Assembly (NCBI GenBank): GCA_045586405.1
Contig: JAZNAG010000089.1
Span: 62,001 to 126,000, forward strand
DNA: 64,000 nucleotides
Source: SIG607 sp045586405
GTDB lineage: Bacteria > Bacillota > Clostridia > Oscillospirales > Acutalibacteraceae
Reading direction: 5' to 3'
Positions 25,001-32,175 of this stretch are shown in pieces. The notes beneath the pieces were generated by a model. The model was not told the origin of the DNA and made no database searches. It was given only the letters and a program-made list of their open reading frames with translations. The position numbers and the translations under genes are program-made. Position 1 is the stretch's first letter, and each line of letters begins with the position of its first letter.

Positions 25001-26056
25001 ATGAAAAAGAATGTTGCGGTTATAGGATACGGCGGACAGGGCGCCTGGCACTGTAATCAGATTATAAACAGTGACGTAGTTGCCCTTACCGGTATTTATG
25101 ATATCCGTGAGGTAAGAAGAGAAGCCGCAAAAGAAAACGGCATTTTCGTATATGAGTCCAACGAAGCTATTTTAAATGACAGTAATGTTGAAATAGTTGT
25201 AATTGCAATTCCTAACGACGATCATCTTGAATGGGTAGTTAAAGCGCTAAATGCAGGTAAAAACGTTATCTGTGAAAAGCCTGTTGAAATGAGCGTTGTA
25301 GCTCTTGACAAAATGATTGCCGCCGCAAAAGAGTCGGGCAAACTTTTCAGCGTACATCAGAACAGACGCTGGGATGTAGACTTTCTTGCTATGAAACAGC
25401 TTAAGGAAAGCGGCGAAATCGGTAAGATAATCAATATTGAGTCCCGTGTTCACGGCTCCCGCGGTATTCCTTCTGACTGGAGATGTGAAAAGGCACACGG
25501 AGGCGGTATGATTCTTGACTGGGGCGTTCATCTTATTGACCAGCTTCTTCAGATTTTCGGCGATGAGGAAATCGATACCGTATACTGTGAGAACACTCAT
25601 ATAACAAATAAAGAGGTTGACGACGGCTTTAAGCTTACAATGAGCTTTAAGTCAGGTCAGCGCGGTTATGTAGAGGTTGGTACTTATAACTTTATAGCTC
25701 TGCCCAGATTCTATATGCAGTGCGAAAACGGTACAGCTCTTATTACCGACTGGAGAGAGAAAGCCAAGGTTGCTAAAATGAAGGCGTGGAATGAAAAAGA
25801 GGTTCTTCCCGTTCAGACCGCCGCAGGTATAACCAAGACTATGGCTCCCAGAGACGAAATAACACTTGACGAATATGAGCTTGAGCGTCCCGTAAGTGAT
25901 GTTCACGATTATTATCGCAACTTTGTAAATGCCGTTGATAAGAAAGAAGAGTCATTAATAAAGCTTTCCGAAGTTCGCCGAGTAATGAAGGTTATGGAAG
26001 CGGCTTTCCTTTCAGACGAAACCAAAACTGTTGTTAAGTTTGACGAGTCTAAATAG
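25001..26056 (+). CDS. Gfo/Idh/MocA-family oxidoreductase
   Basis: 351-residue NAD(P)-dependent sugar or sugar-acid dehydrogenase. Rossmann motif VIGYGGQGAWH (about 6-16), the family motif EKPVEMSV (about 89-96, catalytic Lys in the EKP signature) and the DWGVHLIDQLLQIFG segment (about 172-186, His of the catalytic dyad) are all present. ATG 25001 follows TAGGTG; the GTG at 24992 lies inside that ribosome-binding site. Substrate unknown; scyllo/myo-inositol or hexose derivatives are common for the family. Single gene with its own promoter. Confidence 0.9.
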   Translation: MKKNVAVIGYGGQGAWHCNQIINSDVVALTGIYDIREVRREAAKENGIFVYESNEAILNDSNVEIVVIAIPNDDHLEWVVKALNAGKNVICEKPVEMSVVALDKMIAAAKESGKLFSVHQNRRWDVDFLAMKQLKESGEIGKIINIESRVHGSRGIPSDWRCEKAHGGGMILDWGVHLIDQLLQIFGDEEIDTVYCENTHITNKEVDDGFKLTMSFKSGQRGYVEVGTYNFIALPRFYMQCENGTALITDWREKAKVAKMKAWNEKEVLPVQTAAGITKTMAPRDEITLDEYELERPVSDVHDYYRNFVNAVDKKEESLIKLSEVRRVMKVMEAAFLSDETKTVVKFDESK

Positions 26057-26243
26057 TAAAATCTAAAATGTAAAATTCGCCGTCGGTAAATCCGACGGCA
26101 TTTTTATATTCATTAAAACCTATTCGGCGTATTTGCTTATAGCTTTCGCAAACGCCAAGAACGATAATTAAAAAACACAGGGTAATAATAAGGCTTATGA
26201 AAAAAGAGCGCCAAAAAATTTTTGTATTCCTTTTCATTTTCAC
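26049..26243 (-). CDS. Small membrane protein downstream of spoIIP
   Basis: 64-residue protein: a basic N-terminus (KMKRNTKIFWRS), one strongly hydrophobic helix (about 14-32, FFISLIITLCFLIIVLGVC) and a short extracellular or cytoplasmic tail. It begins 4 bp after the spoIIP stop on the same strand, which argues that it is real and co-expressed. Its 3' part overlaps the terminator hairpin and the last 8 bp of the convergent oxidoreductase gene. No known family recognised. Confidence 0.6.
   Translation of the reverse strand: MKMKRNTKIFWRSFFISLIITLCFLIIVLGVCESYKQIRRIGFNEYKNAVGFTDGEFYILDFTI
26079..26107 (+). terminator. Intrinsic terminator of the oxidoreductase gene
   Basis: GCCGTCGG (26079-26086) / CCGACGGC (26092-26099) then ATTTTTATATT. 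The same DNA encodes the end of the small - strand protein. Confidence 0.85.
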
Positions 26244-26247
26244 ACTT

Positions 26248-27255
26248 CTAGTCGTTTAATGTATTGAGATACGATACCAATGCATCTCCGGCAAAAGAGG
26301 CGGCAAGTGAGGCTTCTTCAAAAGAGTTTGAATCGGTGCCTATTTCAAGTAAGATAGAGCCATAAGATAAATTCTGATTATATTTACTGTTTACAAAGCA
26401 AATACCTCTTGCGAGTCCGGGGTATAAAACCTCAAGTGTTTGCTGATATTTTGCGGCGAAAATCATATTTTTCTGCCAGTTTTCGTGTCCGTTAATGTTA
26501 GCGCCACAGCCCATAACAAGCATAACCTGAGCCGTTTTTTTGCCGTTTATGTTAACGATGGGCTTCGTTTTGTCACCCTCTGATTTTCCGATAGAATCAC
26601 GGTGAAGGTCTATTACCACCTTTATTGAAGGATACTCTGCAAGATATTTTTCTATGGTCTTCTTGCTTCGTGAATAGCTTCCGTTATACGAGGGATAATC
26701 GTGGGCGGTATTATCGTGCAAAGTTTTTATGCCTGCGGCATTTAGCTTTTGCTCTATAATATTTCCTATTGCCACCATATTTTTGCTGTTGTCGGTGGTG
26801 CGGGACAGGTCCGCCGTTGTATAATAATCTCTGTCCTCATCTAAAAAGCACTCGGTGGCGTGGGTATGAACGATGAGCACCTGAGGTTCGGCATTTTTTT
26901 CTATGCTTACGGGGTTATCGCTGTCCAGCAGTTTTTTTATATCAAGGGGCACACCTGTTTTGTTGTTTATATAAACTCTGTTATATGAGGTATTGCTTTT
27001 ATAGGGGCTTATAAAGCTTTCGTTTATTTTACCTACCACAGTGCCGTCACTGAGTGTTGGAGTTGAGCTTTCTTCAGGCCCTAATTCGCTTACAGTCTGC
27101 TCTGATGAGGTGTCTATGATATATTCGCTGATGTTTTGTCCCTGTTGGCTTAGGGCAACGGTTTCACCGGATATATACACAGCGCCTGTAATTACTGCGC
27201 AAACACAAAGTGCAGAAGCAAAAATGAGACCGAAAAAGCCGCTTTTGTCTTGCAT
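26248..27255 (-). CDS. spoIIP: Stage II sporulation protein P
   Basis: 335-residue peptidoglycan amidase/endopeptidase that, with SpoIID and SpoIIM, thins the septal wall during engulfment. N-terminal membrane anchor (about 7-27); a disordered Ser/Thr/Glu linker; catalytic domain from about residue 125 with HTHATECF (metal His and Glu), NSKNMVAIGNIIEQKL, and DLHRDSIG. These are the SpoIIP family signatures. The ATG at 27255 has AGGTG at proper distance; the ATG/GTG pair at 27261/27264 overlaps that site. It lies 39 bp after gpr, the same order as in Bacillus. Confidence 0.93.
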   Translation of the reverse strand: MQDKSGFFGLIFASALCVCAVITGAVYISGETVALSQQGQNISEYIIDTSSEQTVSELGPEESSTPTLSDGTVVGKINESFISPYKSNTSYNRVYINNKTGVPLDIKKLLDSDNPVSIEKNAEPQVLIVHTHATECFLDEDRDYYTTADLSRTTDNSKNMVAIGNIIEQKLNAAGIKTLHDNTAHDYPSYNGSYSRSKKTIEKYLAEYPSIKVVIDLHRDSIGKSEGDKTKPIVNINGKKTAQVMLVMGCGANINGHENWQKNMIFAAKYQQTLEVLYPGLARGICFVNSKYNQNLSYGSILLEIGTDSNSFEEASLAASFAGDALVSYLNTLND

Positions 27256-27294
27256 ATTCATCACCTAACTAAATATATGCAAAACATTGTTTTT

Positions 27295-28131
27295 CTATAC
27301 GATGGATAAAAGAGTGCTGCGGTCGGTGTCGGGCTGTAAAAGTAGGTTTACGGCACAGGCAATAACACTTGATGCTCTGTCAATTAAAAGGTCAATTTCT
27401 CTTGGTGTTACTATCATAGGCGCTTTTTTGCCTTTTATACTGCCACCTGCAAAAAGTGCGGCGTCAAGACAGGTGGGAACACCAATGGCAATTACGGGCA
27501 CACCTACAGTGTTAAGACTTATTTCGTGACGGTTATTGCCCACACCTGAGCCGGGTGAGATACCGCTGTTGCATATTTGTATGGTGGTGCCCAGCCTTTT
27601 TGGATCTGCCGCAGCAAAGGAATCAATAACAATAAGACTTTTGGCACCCGAAGCGCTTATTACCGCCTTTAATATTTCTGCCGTTTCAACACCCGTTTGT
27701 CCAAGAACGCCCGGCTGTATAACCGAAACGTTTTTAAGATTTTTAAGGCCTGTCTGATTTTTTATTTCATTTGATATATGTCGGGTGGCTAAAATTCTGT
27801 CTGCTACCTTTGGCCCCAAAGCGTCGGGAGTGATATTTCGGTTGCCAAGCCCTGCAACAAGAATATTATCTTTAACAGGCAAAAGCTTTGAACATTCCTC
27901 TATTATCACGTTTTCAAGCTCAATGTAATCACCGCCGTGGTATAAAAGGTCGGGGATATCTATGTTAATATAGGTGCCCACGGGCTTTTTAATTGCATGG
28001 CTGCCTTCTTCATTTATAACCTTAATTCTGGTAACGGTCAGCAGTCCGATGTCTTCACTTTCACTTTTAATGCCGCTGTTTTCCTCTATATTGCTTTTAA
28101 GTTCAACCGCAAGGTCACTTCTGCCCAGCAT
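27295..28131 (-). CDS. gpr: Germination protease GPR
   Basis: 278-residue aspartic-type protease that degrades small acid-soluble spore proteins on germination. The N-terminal GRSDLAVE is the family propeptide-cleavage region; GTYINIDIP, VAGLGNRNITPDALGPKV and GISPGSGVGNNRHEISLNTVGVPVIAIGVPT are conserved core segments. Somewhat shorter than the Bacillus enzyme (about 370). Start ATG 28131 behind AAGGAAGTGA. The rpsT-gpr-spoIIP arrangement is conserved in spore formers. Confidence 0.94.
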   Translation of the reverse strand: MLGRSDLAVELKSNIEENSGIKSESEDIGLLTVTRIKVINEEGSHAIKKPVGTYINIDIPDLLYHGGDYIELENVIIEECSKLLPVKDNILVAGLGNRNITPDALGPKVADRILATRHISNEIKNQTGLKNLKNVSVIQPGVLGQTGVETAEILKAVISASGAKSLIVIDSFAAADPKRLGTTIQICNSGISPGSGVGNNRHEISLNTVGVPVIAIGVPTCLDAALFAGGSIKGKKAPMIVTPREIDLLIDRASSVIACAVNLLLQPDTDRSTLLSIV

Positions 28132-28188
28132 AATGTCACTTCCTTTTGTGTTATTGTTATCAAATATTAAAATTTTATCAAAAAAATA

Positions 28189-28217
28189 TTGATTTTTTGA
28201 TAAAGAGGTGCTATTAT
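28189..28217 (+). promoter_or_regulatory. rpsT promoter
   Basis: TTGATT 28189-28194, 17 bp, TATTAT 28212-28217. Confidence 0.65.
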
Positions 28218-28251
28218 AGTTTTGTTAATGTTTTAAAAGGAGGTGTCAGGT

Positions 28252-28512
28252 TTGCCCAATATTAAATCTGCTAAGAAACGCGTACTTACAAGTACTGCTG
28301 CTTATGAGCGTAACAAGGCCTATCGTTCTGCACTCAGAACTGCTGTTAAAAAGGCTGACGCTGCTATCGCTGAAAATTCTGCCGATGCCGCAGCTGCAGT
28401 TAAGGTTGCTGTTAAGAAAATCGACCAGGCTACCGCTAAGGGTATTCTTCACAAGAACACCGCAGCCAGAAAGAAATCAAATCTCGTTTGCCGTCTTAAC
28501 AAAATCGGCTAA
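28252..28512 (+). CDS. rpsT: 30S ribosomal protein S20
   Basis: 86-residue primary 16S rRNA-binding protein. It begins PNIKSAKKRVLTS after the initiator, the invariant S20 N-terminus, and is rich in Ala and Lys throughout. The start is TTG 28252, not the GTG at 28243, because the GTG is inside the AAAAGGAGGTG ribosome-binding site and the TTG gives the canonical protein. TTG starts are a known control point for S20 in other bacteria. Divergent from gpr. Confidence 0.95.
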   Translation: MPNIKSAKKRVLTSTAAYERNKAYRSALRTAVKKADAAIAENSADAAAAVKVAVKKIDQATAKGILHKNTAARKKSNLVCRLNKIG

Positions 28513-28529
28513 TTTGTTTCTTTTCTGAC

Positions 28530-28625
28530 ATCAGCTTAAATATAATAACGGGACTTTTTAAAAGTCCCGTTAGGCTGATATCATATTGAGTTTTTTATGT
28601 CGCTTCAGGCGGCTTATTTTTTTGC
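28530..28625 (+). terminator. Compound hairpin and terminator after rpsT
   Basis: A double stem, AACGGGACTTTTT / AAAAGTCCCGTT inside an outer ATCAGC / GCTGAT pairing, is followed by a weaker hairpin GTCGC/GCGGC (28599-28613) with TTATTTTTTT. Together they probably end rpsT transcription in steps. Confidence 0.6.
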
Positions 28626-28632
28626 ATAAAAT

Positions 28633-28668
28633 AAACTCGGCAGATAACTGCCGAGTTTTGTTTTATTT
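28633..28668. terminator. Bidirectional terminator between rpsT and jag
   Basis: AAACTCGGCAG / CTGCCGAGTTT with loop ATAA and T-rich flanks on both strands. It ends the rpmH-jag operon. Confidence 0.88.
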
Positions 28669-29526
28669 TATTTTTCCGTAAAGGGGAAGGGCTTCGGAAT
28701 CTTTTTTGGGTTCTCTTGCCTCATTTTTTGCTTCAGCCTTGGGGGCTTTTTGAACAGGGTTATCGCTTGTGATAACAATGTGTCTGCGATCCCCTTCGCC
28801 AACAGAGTGAGAAGAAACACCGTCGATTTCCTGAATAGCGGTATGAATAATTCTTCTTTCATAAGGATTCATAGGCTCAAGAGAACGGCTTCTGCCGGTC
28901 CGCAGAACCTGAGTTGAAATGCGGTTAGCAAGAGAAATAAGAGTTTTTTCTCTTCTTTCTCTGTAATTGCCGATATCAATAGAAACCTTATAGTAACCCT
29001 TTGTGCTGTTAGCCGAAAGGGAAGCAAGATACTGAATAGCATCAAGGGTTTCGCCCCTGTGACCGATACAAGCGCCAAGACCTTCACCTGAAAGGATAAG
29101 CAGAGCGCCGTTTTCTTTGAGGGCAACCTTTATGGTAGTATCGGTACAGCCAAGAGCGTTAAGAATGGTCTTAACATACTTTACTGCTCTGTCTGCGGGG
29201 CTGTCTTTTTCAAGGGTGTCAGCGTCAACTGCGTTAATCTCGGCAGGCTCACTTTGAACCTTTGAGGGCTCAGCCTTCTTTTTATTTTCTTTTTTTGCTT
29301 TTTCGCGTTTTGCGGGTTTTTCCTTAACTACAGGATCAGGAATTTCGGTGTAAACTCTGACCTGAGCAAGACTGCCGCCGAAAAGACCTAAAATCTTTTT
29401 CGAGGGCTGTGAAATAACATCAATTTCAAACTCTATATCATCGCCAAGCTGTGCAAAAAGCTCGGCCTTTGCATTTTCAAGAGCTTCTTCAACGGTTTCG
29501 GCAGAGCCGATAGCTTCTTTAATCAA
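28663..29526 (-). CDS. jag: Jag/KhpB RNA-binding protein
   Basis: 287-residue protein found next to YidC in most Firmicutes. Order: Jag-N domain (1-52, AIGSAETVEEALENAKAEL and KKILGLFGGSLAQVRV), a long Lys/Glu/Ala linker (about 65-115), KH domain (about 118-195, GEGLGACIGHRGETLDAIQYL) and R3H domain (about 200-262, with MNPYERRIIHTAI). The C-terminal tail is basic and acidic mixed (KAPKAEAKNEAREPKK). It binds RNA and affects cell elongation and division in streptococci. Initiates at TTG 29526 with AAGGAGGT upstream. Confidence 0.93.
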   Translation of the reverse strand: MIKEAIGSAETVEEALENAKAELFAQLGDDIEFEIDVISQPSKKILGLFGGSLAQVRVYTEIPDPVVKEKPAKREKAKKENKKKAEPSKVQSEPAEINAVDADTLEKDSPADRAVKYVKTILNALGCTDTTIKVALKENGALLILSGEGLGACIGHRGETLDAIQYLASLSANSTKGYYKVSIDIGNYRERREKTLISLANRISTQVLRTGRSRSLEPMNPYERRIIHTAIQEIDGVSSHSVGEGDRRHIVITSDNPVQKAPKAEAKNEAREPKKDSEALPLYGKIK

Positions 29527-29550
29527 GAAAAGGACCTCCTTAAAAGTGTC

Positions 29551-30468
29551 TTATGCGTTTTTGACAGAAGAAAATTTATTCTCCTCGTCGGCTTTTTTGT
29601 TTATTAGCTTTGCCTGTTCGTTGGCAATTGCCTTTCTGGGTCCAAAGCATTCCTGAACAAAGATGTTGATAAAGGCACCGATAAGGCTTGAGCAAGCCCA
29701 GTAGAAGCCAAGACCGGCAGGTGCGCTGAAGGAAATAACAAGGGACATAATAGGCATAGTGAGCATCATACCTGCCATATTGGGAGCATCGGGGTTGGTA
29801 TGCTTTTGCTGTACCATAGAAAGAATGCTTGAGAACATAGCGGTAGCAAAGGATAAGAAAGGTATTATCCAAAGTTTTAACTGCTCTCCTGTAAGCTTAG
29901 AGAAGTTAAGGCTGAACTGCGGTTTTGCAGTCAGGTCTAAGCCTAAAAAGTGGAAATCAATATCCGTAATAGCCTCTTTTATACCGGCAAAAGCAGCGTT
30001 ACCTGACATAGCCTGCTCAATAACAGCAAGCTGTTTGTAACTGGCTCTTGCGGTATCGCCGAGAGCTTCAATAGCGGTGTCTATAACGCCCTTATCCAGA
30101 CCTGCAATATAGGTAAGGGGCTGGGTTACGAGATAGAACACGCTCATAACAAGAAGAAGACGAACTAGCAAGGGCATACAACCGCCACCCATAGAAATAT
30201 TGCCTTCCTGATAAAGCTTTTGCATAGCTTCGTTGTACTTTTGCTTATCATCGCCGTACTTGCGCTTAAGCTCGTCAAGCTTGGGTTTCATTTTAAGCTG
30301 ACTTATCGAAGCCTTCTGGCTTTTTATGTTGAGAGGAATGAGAACGATGTTAATAGCAAGGGTAAAAAGGAAAATTGCCCAGGCATAACTGCCATCGGTC
30401 ATATCCATAAAAAAGCGAAGAACGGGTGCAAATAAATAAGTGTTAATAAGGTCGAAAATTTTGGTCAT
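29551..30468 (-). CDS. yidC: YidC/OxaA membrane protein insertase
   Basis: 305-residue membrane insertase of the Gram-positive type (about 250-320 residues, no large periplasmic domain). Hydrophobic segments alternate with the cytoplasmic loop KSQKASISQLKMKPKLDELKRKYG (here given in parts: QLKMKPKLDELKRKYG), GGCMPLLVRLLLVMSVFYLVTQPL and SFSAPAGLGFYWACSS near the end. No lipobox is evident, unlike Bacillus SpoIIIJ. A 90-residue region between helices (about 118-185) is longer than in compact homologues. It sits between yidD and jag. Confidence 0.94.
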   Translation of the reverse strand: MTKIFDLINTYLFAPVLRFFMDMTDGSYAWAIFLFTLAINIVLIPLNIKSQKASISQLKMKPKLDELKRKYGDDKQKYNEAMQKLYQEGNISMGGGCMPLLVRLLLVMSVFYLVTQPLTYIAGLDKGVIDTAIEALGDTARASYKQLAVIEQAMSGNAAFAGIKEAITDIDFHFLGLDLTAKPQFSLNFSKLTGEQLKLWIIPFLSFATAMFSSILSMVQQKHTNPDAPNMAGMMLTMPIMSLVISFSAPAGLGFYWACSSLIGAFINIFVQECFGPRKAIANEQAKLINKKADEENKFSSVKNA

Positions 30469-30492
30469 ATTTATACACCATCCGTAAAAGGA

Positions 30493-30723
30493 TTATTTTT
30501 TAGGTTTGGCAGGCGGTACAGGATCTACACCGCCCTTACAAAATGGGTTACAGCGCAAAATTCGCCATAGTGATAAAAGTGAACCCTTAAAAGCGCCGTG
30601 AATACTAATGGCTTCAATAGCGTAAGCCGAACAGGTAGGATGAAAACGGCAACAGGATGTTCGCTTCAGTTTAGATAGGTGTTTTTGATAAAAACGTACC
30701 AGGTTAATCAGAATTTTCTTCAT
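30493..30723 (-). CDS. yidD: Membrane protein insertion efficiency factor YidD
   Basis: 76-residue amphipathic protein with the family pattern LINLVRFYQKHLS, CRFHPTCSAYAIEAISIHGAFKG and RCNPFCKGGVDPVP, including the conserved cysteines. It assists YidC/Sec insertion. The start at 30723 (ATG, MKKILINLVRF) lies inside the end of rnpA, a 20-bp overlap; the longer frame upstream is in rnpA. Confidence 0.93.
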   Translation of the reverse strand: MKKILINLVRFYQKHLSKLKRTSCCRFHPTCSAYAIEAISIHGAFKGSLLSLWRILRCNPFCKGGVDPVPPAKPKK

Positions 30724-31060
30724 CAAATTCCTTCCAGATGCCCGCTGATATAAACTGTTCTTTGAAAATTTCATAAAGAACGGTGCTCTTAATTGTGAGA
30801 AGTCTTGTACGGGCAACAAAAACAAAATCGTATCCGTTTTTTAAATTTGGCAGAGTCTGGCGAAAAGCGGCAACTATAAGCCGTCTTGCGCGGTTTCTGC
30901 AAACGGCATTACCAAGTTTTTTACCTGTGGTAACGCCAATGTGAATATCGTCGGTGCCATTTCTTTTAGAGTAGGTAACAACAAAGGGAGAAACCTGACA
31001 GTTTCCCTTACCGTACAGCCGACGAAAATCTTTGTTTAGCTTAAATGTTTTATAGATCAT
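30704..31060 (-). CDS. rnpA: Ribonuclease P protein component
   Basis: 118-residue basic protein cofactor of RNase P that matures tRNA 5' ends. Conserved FKLNKDFRRLYGKG at the N-terminus and the RNR motif region GNAVCRNRARRLIVAAFR (about 50-67) are clear. Starts at ATG 31060 behind AGGGAA. Downstream of rpmH with a hairpin in the 42-bp gap, which may set the ratio of L34 to RnpA. Confidence 0.95.
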   Translation of the reverse strand: MIYKTFKLNKDFRRLYGKGNCQVSPFVVTYSKRNGTDDIHIGVTTGKKLGNAVCRNRARRLIVAAFRQTLPNLKNGYDFVFVARTRLLTIKSTVLYEIFKEQFISAGIWKEFDEENSD

Positions 31061-31079
31061 TTGTTTTTCCCTGAAATAG

Positions 31080-31100
31080 AAAAAGCCACATCAATGTGGC
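31080..31100 (-). terminator. rpmH-rnpA intergenic attenuator
   Basis: On the - strand GCCACA (31100-31095 side: GGCCACA) pairs with TGTGGC around TTGA, followed by TTTTTC. It is a short terminator just after rpmH; partial readthrough would feed rnpA. Confidence 0.7.
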
Positions 31101-31102
31101 CT

Positions 31103-31237
31103 TTAGTAAGTCAGCTGCTTTCTGCCCTTTGCTCTGCGGCGGGCAAGTACCTTACGGCCGTTGGCAGTTGCCATTCTCTTTAAAAAGCCGTGCTCCTTCT
31201 TACGATGGAGTTTCTTAGGCTGATAAGTTCTTTTCAT
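31103..31237 (-). CDS. rpmH: 50S ribosomal protein L34
   Basis: 44-residue very basic protein, sequence MKRTYQPKKLHRKKEHG then FLKRMATANGRKVLARRRAK, ending GRKQLTY; this is unmistakably L34. ATG at 31237 is preceded by AAGGAGGGAA. First gene of the rpmH-rnpA-yidD-yidC-jag operon. In most bacteria dnaA and oriC lie directly upstream; here the next gene upstream is convergent thiT. Confidence 0.97.
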   Translation of the reverse strand: MKRTYQPKKLHRKKEHGFLKRMATANGRKVLARRRAKGRKQLTY

Positions 31238-31307
31238 AATACGGTTCCCTCCTTGTATCGAGATGCTAAACATAACTTAGCTATTATACATAGCCTATCA
31301 CTCTAAA

Positions 31308-31336
31308 ATTATAGACGAAAGAGTAGTAAAAGTCAA
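31308..31336 (-). promoter_or_regulatory. rpmH operon promoter
   Basis: On the - strand: TTGACT (31336-31331), 17 bp, TATAAT (31313-31308). A second TATAAT at 31288-31283 lacks a good -35. Confidence 0.8.
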
Positions 31337-31354
31337 TAAAAATTTTAAGACACA

Positions 31355-31395
31355 TAAAAATAAATCCTTCCGTGCCGACGAAAACGGAAGGATTT
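31355..31395 (-). terminator. thiT terminator
   Basis: AAATCCTTCCGT (31362-31373) / ACGGAAGGATTT (31384-31395); on the - strand it is followed by ATTTTTATG. Confidence 0.85.
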
Positions 31396-31407
31396 GTTGC
31401 TGCGATT

Positions 31408-31965
31408 TTACAGCTCGAGTTTTTTGAGCAAAGAACTTTTAATAAGCAGATATACACCAAGAGGTGTTATGATCATTTCAGGAATCATATATGTTGCGTT
31501 GTAGGTGATAGAGTACCATATAGCGCCCCATAAATCTGCAATTTCGCGCCACACCGTAACGCCGGTAATAAAGTGGCATAAAAATCTTAAAAAACATACT
31601 AAAAGTACGCCGAGTACGGCGGCAAGAGCCTGATTTTTCATAGCCTTTTTAAATATTGCTGAAAATCCAAACACGGTATAAGCAATAATATAGTCAAACA
31701 AGACAATGGCTACAGCGGCGCCCCACCAGGTAGCGTAGGACAGGTTGTTCATACCGAACAAAAGCTGTATACAGCCGTAAAGGAAGCCGGAAGCAAGGCC
31801 CCATTTTGTACCGAACAGTAAAGCAATAAGGCAAACGGGTACCTGTGAAAATAACGTTACGCTTCCGCCGAATGGCAGGGAAATACTGGGGATAAGTTCA
31901 CTCAGCACTACACCAAGAGCAATAAACAGAGCCGATACAGTTAACTTTCTTAAATTACTTTTCAT
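31408..31965 (-). CDS. thiT: Thiamine ECF transporter substrate-binding protein ThiT
   Basis: 185-residue membrane protein, six helices, that binds thiamine for an energy-coupling-factor transporter whose shared EcfAA'T module lies elsewhere. Family features: LTVSALFIALGVVLSELIP at the N-terminus, the SLPFGGSVTLFSQVP loop, GLASGFLYGCIQLLFG, and the Trp/Tyr-rich ligand region around WREIADLWGAIWYSITYN. The upstream TPP riboswitch strongly supports thiamine as ligand. ATG 31965 is preferred for spacing from AAGGTG. Confidence 0.93.
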   Translation of the reverse strand: MKSNLRKLTVSALFIALGVVLSELIPSISLPFGGSVTLFSQVPVCLIALLFGTKWGLASGFLYGCIQLLFGMNNLSYATWWGAAVAIVLFDYIIAYTVFGFSAIFKKAMKNQALAAVLGVLLVCFLRFLCHFITGVTVWREIADLWGAIWYSITYNATYMIPEMIITPLGVYLLIKSSLLKKLEL

Positions 31966-31983
31966 CATAATCACCTTTTAATA

Positions 31984-32026
31984 TATTTTGAAAATAAAAA
32001 TAACCCCGCGTACATTAAACGCGGGG
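31984..32026 (-). terminator. Riboswitch-controlled terminator
   Basis: On the - strand CCCCGCGT / ACGCGGGG (32026-32019 with 32011-32004) is followed by TTATTTTTATTTT. It lies between the TPP aptamer and thiT, so it should form when TPP is bound. Confidence 0.88.
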
Positions 32027-32035
32027 CACAAAACT

Positions 32036-32130
32036 AAGGCGTATTCTCCTACGTCGGCATTATCCGCATCAGGTTATGGGTCGAAACAAAACGGTTTCCT
32101 CTCAGCCTGAGTAAATATCAAGCTCCCCTT
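32036..32130 (-). promoter_or_regulatory. TPP riboswitch (THI box)
   Basis: The - strand shows the full THI-box order: GGGGAGC, CTGAGAGGAAACC, CGACCCATAACCTGAT, CGGATAATGCC, CGTAGGAGAAT. It senses thiamine pyrophosphate and controls thiT through the terminator directly downstream. Confidence 0.97.
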
Positions 32131-32146
32131 TTTTATTTTCGTACTT

Positions 32147-32175
32147 ATTATACTACTGCTCATCTTTGTTGTCAA
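32147..32175 (-). promoter_or_regulatory. thiT promoter inside the 3' end of the yfhO-like gene
   Basis: On the - strand: TTGACA (32175-32170), 17 bp, TATAAT (32152-32147). The -35 box lies within the last codons of the upstream gene. No terminator separates the two, so the riboswitch may also see readthrough. Confidence 0.82.

Noticed and set aside
31240..31360. Replication origin (oriC) next to rpmH
   Set aside because: No cluster of DnaA boxes and no dnaA gene are visible; the stretch is explained by the rpmH promoter and the thiT terminator.
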